A stretch of DNA of 18,278 nucleotides from Piscirickettsiaceae bacterium. GTDB taxonomy: Bacteria; Pseudomonadota; Gammaproteobacteria; Nitrosococcales; Methylophagaceae. The stretch covers positions 1 through 18,278 of the forward strand of contig JABGUA010000021.1 in assembly GCA_018646825.1 (NCBI GenBank). The letters are read 5' to 3'. A program made the translations under genes and the position numbers. The notes under the pieces were generated by a model. That model saw nothing but the letters and a program-made list of their open reading frames with translations. It ran no database searches and was not told where the DNA came from. Shown here one piece after another: positions 8,788 to 15,095 of the stretch (position 1 is its first letter; every line of letters starts with the position of its first letter).

Positions 8788-9622
8788 ACAAATAGAAAAT
8801 GCCGTTACCTGGGCCTGCATACAAGAAGTTTCCGCACCTAAACCAGGAAATGTAAATTGTTTTAGTGATGGCCATAATATGTCGATAAAAAATTTTATTG
8901 ACAGCGCCCATGCCATTGCACCCGTTTTAGCTCGACAAAACCTAACAATTGGCGAAATGATTCTAAGTGCTGTAAAAGCAACACGGACTGTTGTCGATTG
9001 TAATACCAACCTGGGTATCATTTTATTATTCGCCCCTTTATGCAAAGCCATCATGCGCAGCAACTCTTTTGATGGACTGCCTTCAGCATTACATGACACG
9101 CTTAATGAGCTAACTCTTACTGACGCTGAATTAACCTATCAGGCCATACAATTAGCAGAGCCAGGCGGCTTAGGGAAAAGCCCTGATCAAGATATATACT
9201 CCGCCCCTACCGTCACACTAAAACAGGCAATGGAATTAGCAAAAAATCACGATTCCATCGCAGCACAGTATGCCAACGATTACCATGATATTTTTGAGCT
9301 GGGTCTAACAAATTTGACATTGTCAATTAATTGTGGGGAAAGTGTTGAATGGGCTATCGCTTTCGCGTATCTTAAGCTCCTATCAGCAACGCCAGATAGT
9401 TTGATACAACGCAAACAGGGTTTGGCATGTGCAACTATAGTGATGACCAAGTCAAAAAAGATGTTAAAAAAGATGACTGGAAACAGTAATCTGAGCCAAT
9501 TTGAGACAGACATCACCCTATGGGATAAAGAATTAAAGCAGAATGCAATCAACCCTGGAACAACTGCAGATATGGCCGCCGCAAGCTTGCTAATCTACGC
9601 ATTTTCTCAGGTGCATGTTTAA
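8774..9622 (+). CDS. CitG-like (triphosphoribosyl-dephospho-CoA synthase family) protein of the H4MPT cluster
   Basis: The product has 282 residues and matches the CitG/MdcB family, which transfers a ribosyl triphosphate from ATP to dephospho-CoA. Family signatures are EVSAPKPGNV (18-27), the DCNTNLG nucleotide motif (75-81), and AEPGGLGKSPDQD (129-141). The protein is all-helical, as expected. It begins inside the last 14 bases of the RimK-like gene, so translation is probably coupled. No citrate lyase or malonate decarboxylase genes are present, so a CoA-type prosthetic group is unlikely. The setting between mch and fae points to a ribosyl-phosphate transfer or related step in H4MPT biosynthesis. 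That function is an inference. Methylotroph clusters commonly carry such a gene at this position (known as orf7 in Methylobacterium). Confidence 0.82.
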   Translation: MLNTKQIENAVTWACIQEVSAPKPGNVNCFSDGHNMSIKNFIDSAHAIAPVLARQNLTIGEMILSAVKATRTVVDCNTNLGIILLFAPLCKAIMRSNSFDGLPSALHDTLNELTLTDAELTYQAIQLAEPGGLGKSPDQDIYSAPTVTLKQAMELAKNHDSIAAQYANDYHDIFELGLTNLTLSINCGESVEWAIAFAYLKLLSATPDSLIQRKQGLACATIVMTKSKKMLKKMTGNSNLSQFETDITLWDKELKQNAINPGTTADMAAASLLIYAFSQVHV

Positions 9623-9636
9623 ACCGAATTTCAGCC

Positions 9637-9665
9637 ATCATGGCGCTTCTAAAAAAGGCCATGGT
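9637..9665 (+). promoter_or_regulatory. Inverted repeat in the region upstream of fae
   Basis: The arms ATCATGGC (9637-9644) and GCCATGGT (9658-9665) can pair over 8 bp, with one T-G wobble and a 13-nt loop. The left arm also forms a small palindrome by itself, GCCATCATGGC (9634-9644), so two alternative hairpins compete. No T-run follows, so it does not look like an intrinsic terminator. It lies 12-15 bases after the stop of the CitG-like gene. Confidence 0.35.
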
Positions 9666-9677
9666 ACTGAGCAGGGC

Positions 9678-9698
9678 ATACGTTCCTTTAATACGTAT
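9678..9698 (+). promoter_or_regulatory. Short inverted repeat upstream of fae
   Basis: The arms ATACGT (9678-9683) and ACGTAT (9693-9698) are perfect complements separated by 9 bases. A -10-like TATAAC overlaps the right arm (9696-9701), but no acceptable -35 is seen 16-18 bp upstream. This may be an operator or an RNA stem; the sequence alone does not decide. Confidence 0.3.
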
Positions 9699-9701
9699 AA
9701 C

Positions 9702-9726
9702 CTCAGCACTCAGTGTGAGTGATGAG
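9702..9726 (+). promoter_or_regulatory. 11-bp inverted repeat 45 bp upstream of fae
   Basis: The arms CTCAGCACTCA (9702-9712) and TGAGTGATGAG (9716-9726) pair at 10 of 11 positions around a GTG loop. The inner six pairs are perfect. Each arm also holds two copies of a CTCA or TGAG quartet spaced 3 bp apart. It lies 45 bp before the fae ATG and is followed by an AT-rich stretch, then the GGAACAGGAC ribosome-binding region. It could be an operator for a dimeric regulator or a 5' stabilising hairpin in the fae mRNA. Confidence 0.45.
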
Positions 9727-9771
9727 TTAATTGAGAATTTTTAATAATTTTTTGGAACAGGACAAAATAAT

Positions 9772-10290
9772 ATGCCAGTTATCGATCGTGTACTTGTAGG
9801 GGAATCTCTTGTCATTGAAGATGGAGATCTAGACAACGTTGCTCACATTGACTTACTTATGGGCCCTCGTGGTTCAGCAGCAGAAGATGCTTTCTGTCGC
9901 ACTATGACAGACCAAAAAGCAGGTGTTAACGGCTTACTAGCTGTAGTAGCACCTAACCTAATGGTTAAGCCTGCAACTGTCATGTTCAACAAAGTAACTA
10001 TCAAAAACATGAAACAAGCTGTTCAGATGTTCGGCCCAGCCCAACGTGGTGTTGCGATGGCTGTTGCTGAATGTGTTGAAGATGGCACAATTCCTATGGC
10101 TGAAGCTGATGATTGTTTCATCTGTGTTGGTGTTTTCATTTCTCCAACCGCAGATAACGATCAAAAAATTCAAGATTGGAACTACCGCGCAACGAAAGAA
10201 TCAATCAAACGTGCAGTAGCCCGTGAGCCAAAAGCGGCTGACGTTGTTGCACAATACAAAGCGTCAGAACATCCTTTCGCAGCCAGTTAA
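9772..10290 (+). CDS. fae: Formaldehyde-activating enzyme
   Basis: Fae catalyses condensation of formaldehyde with H4MPT to methylene-H4MPT, the entry step of H4MPT-linked formaldehyde oxidation and detoxification. The 172 residues fit the family (about 170). The N-terminus carries RVLVGESLV and the hallmark VAHIDLLMGPRGSAAEDAF block, with the catalytic histidine at residue 25. Later blocks are KPATVMFNKVTIKN, GPAQRGVAMAVAECVEDGTIP and CICVG-like DDCFICVGVFI. A strong purine-rich ribosome-binding site (ACAGGAC) lies about 9 bases upstream. All seven arginines use CGT or CGC, and GTT, GCT and GGT codons are common, as expected for a very abundant protein. It has its own 149-bp upstream region with inverted repeats and its own terminator, so it is probably transcribed separately and strongly, in addition to any readthrough from the mch operon. 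Confidence 0.97.
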   Translation: MPVIDRVLVGESLVIEDGDLDNVAHIDLLMGPRGSAAEDAFCRTMTDQKAGVNGLLAVVAPNLMVKPATVMFNKVTIKNMKQAVQMFGPAQRGVAMAVAECVEDGTIPMAEADDCFICVGVFISPTADNDQKIQDWNYRATKESIKRAVAREPKAADVVAQYKASEHPFAAS

Positions 10291-10305
10291 GTAACAGCCC
10301 TATTC

Positions 10306-10337
10306 AATCACCCTGCCTTATCATAGGTAGGGTGATT
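10306..10337 (+). terminator. Terminator hairpin after fae, between convergent genes
   Basis: The arms AATCACCCTGCC (10306-10317) and GGTAGGGTGATT (10326-10337) form a 12-bp stem with one G-T wobble and an 8-nt loop. On the + strand it is followed by AATATTGTTTT, a modest T-rich tail, as expected for an intrinsic terminator of fae. Its last two bases are part of the stop codon of the convergent HisA-like gene, so it may also act on transcripts from the other strand, although the tail there is poor. Confidence 0.75.
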
Positions 10338-11019
10338 AATATTGTTTTAACATCTCGCGCGTAATCTTACCTTGGTGTAAAGCGCTGGCGATTAACACTT
10401 TTTTTGTGCCTGCTTCTGCCAGCGACACCAAATCTCCATGACCTCTCACACCACCAGCGGCAATTAGTTGCACGTCTCGTTTTCTCGAATGAATATCTGC
10501 GATTAAATCAAAATCTGGTCCCAATTCAATACCAACCCGATCCAAATTCATTACAATAACCTCTCCCGGCCATAGGTCAACTTGCTGCAATATTTTTTTA
10601 TTTCCTAAAAACTGATTCTGTTTAAAATCCAAAGATAAAATGCATTGATCAATATCTGAAAGCAATGTTCTGACTTGTAAACTTTCACTCCCCAACACCA
10701 TCACTAAGCGCTCTGAAGCTTCAAACTGCTTCATATCAAGCCGATTCCGAATACCTGCGTCAAGCCAAAAAACAGTATCAGAAAATTCCTCAAGACACTG
10801 CCGGTATAAGGCCATATCAATCTTCTGCCCAGATATCGCATCTAAATCGGCAATATAAATCGTCTTAAAAGGAAAAAAAGCCAATATATCTGCCACAACG
10901 GCTAATAAATCTGTTCCCTCTGTCAGCATAGATTCAATAGGTTGGTAGGCTGTACGAATTCCCGCTTTCGCATGCACAACAATTCCCCCCATCAAATCAA
11001 TGACCGGTATAATCTCCAC
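10336..11019 (-). CDS. HisA-like TIM-barrel protein of unknown function, methylotroph C1-cofactor associated
   Basis: The 227-residue product is a HisA/HisF-type (beta/alpha)8 barrel (related to COG1411). It has the N-terminal IPVIDLMGG with Asp8, an internal IADLDAISG half-repeat, SLDFK with Asp131 where HisA has its second catalytic aspartate, MNLDRVG, and the phosphate-binding loops AAGGVRGHGD and KKVLIASALHQG near the C-terminus. It is slightly shorter than HisA (about 240), and no his genes are near, so histidine synthesis is unlikely. The GTG at 11019 is chosen because it gives the typical barrel start and is preceded by AGGAGG. Location between fae and the Mfn-like block, on the opposite strand, suggests a role in H4MPT or methanofuran-type cofactor synthesis acting on a phosphorylated ribosyl-type substrate. 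That role is inferred; the reaction is unknown to me. Confidence 0.75.
   Translation of the reverse strand: MEIIPVIDLMGGIVVHAKAGIRTAYQPIESMLTEGTDLLAVVADILAFFPFKTIYIADLDAISGQKIDMALYRQCLEEFSDTVFWLDAGIRNRLDMKQFEASERLVMVLGSESLQVRTLLSDIDQCILSLDFKQNQFLGNKKILQQVDLWPGEVIVMNLDRVGIELGPDFDLIADIHSRKRDVQLIAAGGVRGHGDLVSLAEAGTKKVLIASALHQGKITREMLKQY
11008..11013 (+). promoter_or_regulatory. Candidate -10 box for the Mfn-like operon
   Basis: A perfect TATAAT lies 28 bases before the ATG at 11042, inside the first codons of the divergent HisA-like gene. A start of transcription near 11020 would give a leader of about 22 bases. The -35 position is occupied by a run of C and does not match the consensus, so this is tentative. 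Confidence 0.35.
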
Positions 11020-11023
11020 TCAA

Positions 11024-11029
11024 CCTCCT
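11024..11029 (-). promoter_or_regulatory. Ribosome-binding site AGGAGG deciding the GTG start of the HisA-like gene
   Basis: A perfect AGGAGG on the - strand ends 4 bases before the GTG at 11019. It fixes that GTG as the start. It lies within the 22-bp space shared with the divergent ATP-grasp gene. Confidence 0.7.
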
Positions 11030-11041
11030 CGATTCAACCTG

Positions 11042-12067
11042 ATGAAATTATTTGTCTACGAACATATCACAAGCGGTGCTTTAGCAGATCAGAACTTAAC
11101 TGTTAGCCTTGCAAACGAAGGCAACAAAATGCTGCTCTCAGCCTTGCAAGACTGCCATGAAACCGAACGCTGCACGCTCACCACGATCAGGGACGACCGA
11201 CTTAGCCCACTCGACTTATTCGAACAAAACCCACAATATCATCACCATCAAGTCACAACATTAACTGATTATCATCATGCCTGGATACAATGCCTAGCGG
11301 AATGCGAAGCTATCCTTATTATCGCGCCTGAAACCGACAATATCTTAGCGACATTACAACAGTCAGCACTTGATGCAGGAAAAATCCTCTTTGGCAGTCA
11401 TCCTTCGGCAATATGGCCAACCACTAACAAACTAGAATGTTATCAACATTTGTTGGAATCAAATATCTCGACGATACCGACCTATCTCGCATCCGAATGG
11501 TTAAAAGAAGAGCACTACAACCAATCCGGCTATATTCTCAAACCCATTGACGGTGCAGGCTGTATCGAAACCTATTTGTTCAAAACTGCCGCTGAATTGA
11601 AAGTCCATCTAGCAACAAGAGATTCATCAGAGCTAAATCGCCAAGTGATACAGCCTTTTTATCAAGGAACAGACCTGAGTTTTTGTTTGTTAGCATCGCA
11701 TAATGCAATTGAGATACTTTCCATCAATTTGCAGCACATCACCCAAAAATACGGACAATTTAATTTATCAGCTTGTACTGTCAATATTAACAATAAAGCG
11801 CTACCTACGTTGTCTCAAGCAGATCAAATAGCACAACAAATAAAAACGGCCTTCCCCGGTTTATTTGGATTTATTGGCCTCGATCTTATCCATAACGACA
11901 ATGATTTATATATCGTCGATATTAACCCGCGCTTAACCACAAGCTATATTGGCTTAAAAGCAGCTTTAAACCTTAACCCTATGGCGCGTTTATTTGACAT
12001 AATAGAACATAAAAAAATGCCCTTATCGCCAATAACGTATCGGAAAACAATCGAAGTCATGCTATGA
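11042..12067 (+). CDS. ATP-grasp ligase, MfnD-like (Orf17-type, C1-cofactor biosynthesis)
   Basis: The product is a 341-residue ATP-grasp protein of the type found in methanogen and methylotroph cofactor clusters. In archaea the related MfnD joins glutamate to tyramine in methanofuran synthesis. Visible elements are NKLECYQHLLES (about 128-139), the ATP-binding YILKPIDGAGCIETYL (164-179), the QPFYQGTDLSFCLLA block, and the metal-binding YIVDINPRLTTSYIG (290-304). The start at 11042 (MKLFVYEHITSG) is preferred over an ATG at 11000, which would add 14 residues overlapping the divergent gene and lacks the family-like N-terminus. No Shine-Dalgarno is visible at either. It overlaps the next gene by 4 bp (ATGA). 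The family is secure; substrate assignment to a glutamate ligase of a methanofuran analogue comes from neighbours and is inferred. Confidence 0.8.
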   Translation: MKLFVYEHITSGALADQNLTVSLANEGNKMLLSALQDCHETERCTLTTIRDDRLSPLDLFEQNPQYHHHQVTTLTDYHHAWIQCLAECEAILIIAPETDNILATLQQSALDAGKILFGSHPSAIWPTTNKLECYQHLLESNISTIPTYLASEWLKEEHYNQSGYILKPIDGAGCIETYLFKTAAELKVHLATRDSSELNRQVIQPFYQGTDLSFCLLASHNAIEILSINLQHITQKYGQFNLSACTVNINNKALPTLSQADQIAQQIKTAFPGLFGFIGLDLIHNDNDLYIVDINPRLTTSYIGLKAALNLNPMARLFDIIEHKKMPLSPITYRKTIEVML

Positions 12068-13104
12068 CACAAGCTATTATCACTGGCTGGGATATTGGTG
12101 GCGCTCACCTTAAAGTTGCACAATGCACACAGCAAGGTGAACTACTCCATGCCCTCGAAGTCCCTTGTCCGCTCTGGCAAGGCATTGAGGAATTGAGCAA
12201 AGCCGTTAAAAAAATTCAAAAAAAACTCATCGGCCCTACATCCATCAATGCCATCACAATGACAGGTGAACTCGTCGATATTTTTACAGACCGCCAATCA
12301 GGCGTCGACGAAATTATAACTAACATTCAGCCTTTTTTGTCAGAAGGTAGCTGCCATATCTATGCGGGTGAACAAGCATGGCTAAGTCCAAGTGAAGCAA
12401 AAAAACAATGGCAACAAGTCGCATCTCGCAATTGGCAAGCCAGCGTATCCTATACCGCTCAAACTATTGAGCAAGGACTTTTCATTGATGTTGGTAGTAC
12501 CACCAGCGATATCATCGCCATTAACAATCATCAAGCTCAACCAACTGCTTTTAACGACTTCGAACGTCAAGCCATCAGTGAATTACATTATGCAGGTGTA
12601 ATCAGAACACCGCTTATTGCAATTGCCCATACAGCCCCCTTCGATAATAAAACTATCCGGCTTGCCGCAGAAGTCTTCGCAACCAGCGGTGACTGCTGGT
12701 GCATACTTGGCCAACTTAACCCATCAGCGGTTCAAGATAATACTTCTGACGGTCAAACATGGCAGAAATCAGACTGCATCCGTCGTCTTGCCCGCTTATT
12801 AGGGACCGATGCCTATGAATTCCCTGAACAACAATGGGAGCAACTAGCCCAGTGGTTCGCCCAACAACAAATAATGCAGCTACAACAAGCTTGTCAAACC
12901 GTATTGGCTAATCACACGACCATTTCGCAAAAAGCGCCATTAATCGGTGCCGGCATTGGCCGCTTTATGGTTCAGCACTGTGCCAAACAGCTTGGCAAAG
13001 ACTATATCGACTTCAGTAGCCTGACAAATCCGAGCTCACCACAAGCTGCTGATAATGCACCTGCTGCAGCAATCGCTCTTCTAGCCAGCCAGCAGTTATC
13101 GTAA
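12064..13104 (+). CDS. Hydantoinase/oxoprolinase-like protein of the H4MPT-linked C1 pathway (MfnF-like)
   Basis: The 346-residue product belongs to the hydantoinase A/oxoprolinase-like ASKHA group annotated as an H4MPT-linked C1-transfer pathway protein. In archaea the related MfnF condenses aminomethylfuran diphosphate with glutamyl-tyramine, forming the ether bond of methanofuran. Nucleotide-fold motifs are visible: GWDIGGAHLKVA (8-19, phosphate 1), GLFIDVGSTTSDII (138-151, phosphate 2) and APLIGAGIGRFMV near residue 300. It starts on the ATGA that overlaps the stop of the ATP-grasp gene and ends 9 bp before pabB. Tight packing implies one operon with coupled translation. The family call is firm; equivalence to archaeal MfnF is likely but not proven by sequence reading alone. 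Confidence 0.83.
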   Translation: MTQAIITGWDIGGAHLKVAQCTQQGELLHALEVPCPLWQGIEELSKAVKKIQKKLIGPTSINAITMTGELVDIFTDRQSGVDEIITNIQPFLSEGSCHIYAGEQAWLSPSEAKKQWQQVASRNWQASVSYTAQTIEQGLFIDVGSTTSDIIAINNHQAQPTAFNDFERQAISELHYAGVIRTPLIAIAHTAPFDNKTIRLAAEVFATSGDCWCILGQLNPSAVQDNTSDGQTWQKSDCIRRLARLLGTDAYEFPEQQWEQLAQWFAQQQIMQLQQACQTVLANHTTISQKAPLIGAGIGRFMVQHCAKQLGKDYIDFSSLTNPSSPQAADNAPAAAIALLASQQLS

Positions 13105-13113
13105 ACTAGCTAT

Positions 13114-14499
13114 ATGCCAGAAAATAACCCACCATTATGTGAGCCCTTACTTTATAAAGCCGACTCCAGCTATTATTTCGAACGTATTCGTCACTTACCC
13201 TGGCCAGTGTTTTTTGACAGCACACACAATACTTCACAAGATAATCGCTACGACATTATCGCCGCCGCCCCTTTTAAGACCCTCACAACCAAAGGGACAC
13301 AAACTTTAATAGAAACACAAGCAACAAAAGAAACACTTGATGGCGACCCATTCCATCTTATACAGCAACAACTAGATCAACACCCTCCTCAAGCAGCCTC
13401 CAAACTGCCTTTCTGTGGTGGTGCCATCGGCCTTTTTACCTATGACCTCGGTCGACAGATAGAAAAGCTACCAAATATCGCTAGCGATAATGAAGAGATA
13501 CCCGAAATGCTCGTGGGTATTTATGACTGGGCAATTATAACCGATCACTATCTAAAACAATGCTTCTTAGCCAGTTTCAAACTCGATAAATCAACAGAAC
13601 AGCAATGGGATGGCCTTCTCGCCCAGCTAAGATGTGAACAAACGCTAACCCCAGAGCCCATGGTGGTATCAGGTAAATTAACCAGTCAACTTGAAAAAAA
13701 CCAATACAAAACAGCATTCAACAAAGTGAAGCATTACATCCATGAAGGAGATTGCTACCAAGTTAATTTAGCCAAACGATTTGAAATAAATGCCAAAGGT
13801 GATCCATGGCATGCATACACTTTATTACGCGGACAGAACCCTGCCCCTTTTTCTAGTTTTTTTAGTACTCCACATCTCAGTATCATGAGTTCATCACCAG
13901 AACGCCTATTAAAACTAGAGCAAGGCCAAGTCGAAACCAAACCTATTAAAGGCACGAGACCGAGGGACTTAACTAACCCAGATCAAGACTCAGCCTTGGC
14001 AAACGAATTACAAAATAGTGTCAAAGACCGGGCAGAAAACTTGATGATAGTTGACTTACTTCGCAACGATCTCGGCAAAGTGTGCCGACCCGGCTCAATT
14101 GCCGTCCCAAAACCCTTTGCACTAGAATCTTTCGCCACTGTTCATCACTTGGTTAGTACCATTACAGGAGAACTGACAAATTATGAAAGCGCTACTTCGC
14201 TTCTACGCGCATGCTTCCCTGGAGGCTCAATAACCGGCGCCCCTAAACTTCGAGCAATGGAAATCATTGAAGAATTGGAACCTGATAGGCGTGGCGCTTA
14301 CTGCGGCAGCATGGCCTACATCGGTTTTGACGGCAATATGGACAGTAATATCCTGATTCGCACACTCGTCTACAACAATAACAAGCTACGGTTTTGGGCA
14401 GGTGGTGGTATCGTCGCTGACTCCGATGCCGAACAAGAATATCAAGAGATCCATGACAAAGCAGCAGCAATACTTAACGTTATCGAAAAGCTGCGTTAA
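13114..14499 (+). CDS. pabB: Aminodeoxychorismate synthase component I (PabB)
   Basis: PabB converts chorismate, with ammonia from PabA, to 4-amino-4-deoxychorismate, the precursor of p-aminobenzoate. The product has 461 residues, typical for stand-alone PabB. The chorismate-binding domain is recognised by HYIHEGDCYQVNLAKRF, SSPERLL, PIKGTRPR (Lys279), LRNDLGKVCRPGS, GGSITGAPKLRAMEIIEELEP and the terminal AGGGIVADSDAEQEY. The lysine in PIKGT is the mark separating PabB from TrpE (PIAGT), so anthranilate synthase is unlikely. No pabA or pabC is present in the window. It sits inside the Mfn-like block, 9 bp after the MfnF-like gene and 2 bp before the kinase gene. Since p-aminobenzoate is part of both folate and H4MPT, its place here suggests supply for H4MPT synthesis. 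Confidence 0.94.
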   Translation: MPENNPPLCEPLLYKADSSYYFERIRHLPWPVFFDSTHNTSQDNRYDIIAAAPFKTLTTKGTQTLIETQATKETLDGDPFHLIQQQLDQHPPQAASKLPFCGGAIGLFTYDLGRQIEKLPNIASDNEEIPEMLVGIYDWAIITDHYLKQCFLASFKLDKSTEQQWDGLLAQLRCEQTLTPEPMVVSGKLTSQLEKNQYKTAFNKVKHYIHEGDCYQVNLAKRFEINAKGDPWHAYTLLRGQNPAPFSSFFSTPHLSIMSSSPERLLKLEQGQVETKPIKGTRPRDLTNPDQDSALANELQNSVKDRAENLMIVDLLRNDLGKVCRPGSIAVPKPFALESFATVHHLVSTITGELTNYESATSLLRACFPGGSITGAPKLRAMEIIEELEPDRRGAYCGSMAYIGFDGNMDSNILIRTLVYNNNKLRFWAGGGIVADSDAEQEYQEIHDKAAAILNVIEKLR

Positions 14500-14501
14500 A
14501 T

Positions 14502-15095
14502 ATGGTCATTGTTAAGTTAGGTGGTAGTCTGTTTCACAGCCCTTTATTACAAGATTGGCTCAATAAACTAGCTCAACTTTCAAAACACGAACCAATTATT
14601 ATCGCACCTGGTGGCGGGCCATTTGCAGATCTAATACGCCAGGCACAGCAACAGCACCACTTTGACGACCAGCATGCGCATCATATGGCACTGCTTGCCA
14701 TGTCACAGTATGGCTTATTACTACTCGGCCGCTGTCAGCACGCACAACCTTTTTACTATCCGGAAGAGCCTATCAACAATAATTGGCCCGAGCTCTCTAT
14801 TTGGTTACCCGATAAAAGACTCTTGCAGGAAGAAGAGCTCCCTCAAAACTGGGATGTCAGCTCAGATAGCATTGCTTTATGGTTAGCCCATCAGCTAAAG
14901 CCAAATAAGCTCACGCTGTTAAAACATCAACAGAATAAGCAACAAGACTCTGTCCAGCATCTGACTAATCATGGGTTACTCGATAAAGCCTTTTTAGCAC
15001 AATTTCGCCAAACAGAAGTCACCATTGAATTAATTGATGTGAATCAAGTTGCAACCTATTCCACTGCACAAACAACTCATCCTCTTATCCCATGA
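14502..15095 (+). CDS. Amino-acid-kinase-fold protein, MfnE-like
   Basis: This small protein of 197 residues has the amino acid kinase fold. The N-terminal MVIVKLGGSLF (Lys5, Gly7-Gly8-Ser9) and IIAPGGGPFADLIR near residue 30 are the ATP/phosphate and substrate loops. The archaeal relative MfnE phosphorylates aminomethylfuran phosphate to the diphosphate used by MfnF. Methylotroph clusters carry a similar kinase-like gene. The C-terminal half is short compared with aspartokinase or UMP kinase, which argues against those. It starts 2 bp after the pabB stop and overlaps the decarboxylase gene by 4 bp, so it is in the operon. Activity as a furan phosphate kinase is inferred from having MfnF-like and MfnD-like neighbours. 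Confidence 0.75.
   Translation: MVIVKLGGSLFHSPLLQDWLNKLAQLSKHEPIIIAPGGGPFADLIRQAQQQHHFDDQHAHHMALLAMSQYGLLLLGRCQHAQPFYYPEEPINNNWPELSIWLPDKRLLQEEELPQNWDVSSDSIALWLAHQLKPNKLTLLKHQQNKQQDSVQHLTNHGLLDKAFLAQFRQTEVTIELIDVNQVATYSTAQTTHPLIP

Noticed and set aside
11000..11041. ATG at 11000 as the start of the MfnD-like gene
   Set aside because: It overlaps the divergent HisA-like gene and adds 14 residues without family-like character; 11042 begins with a normal beta-strand (MKLFVYEH).
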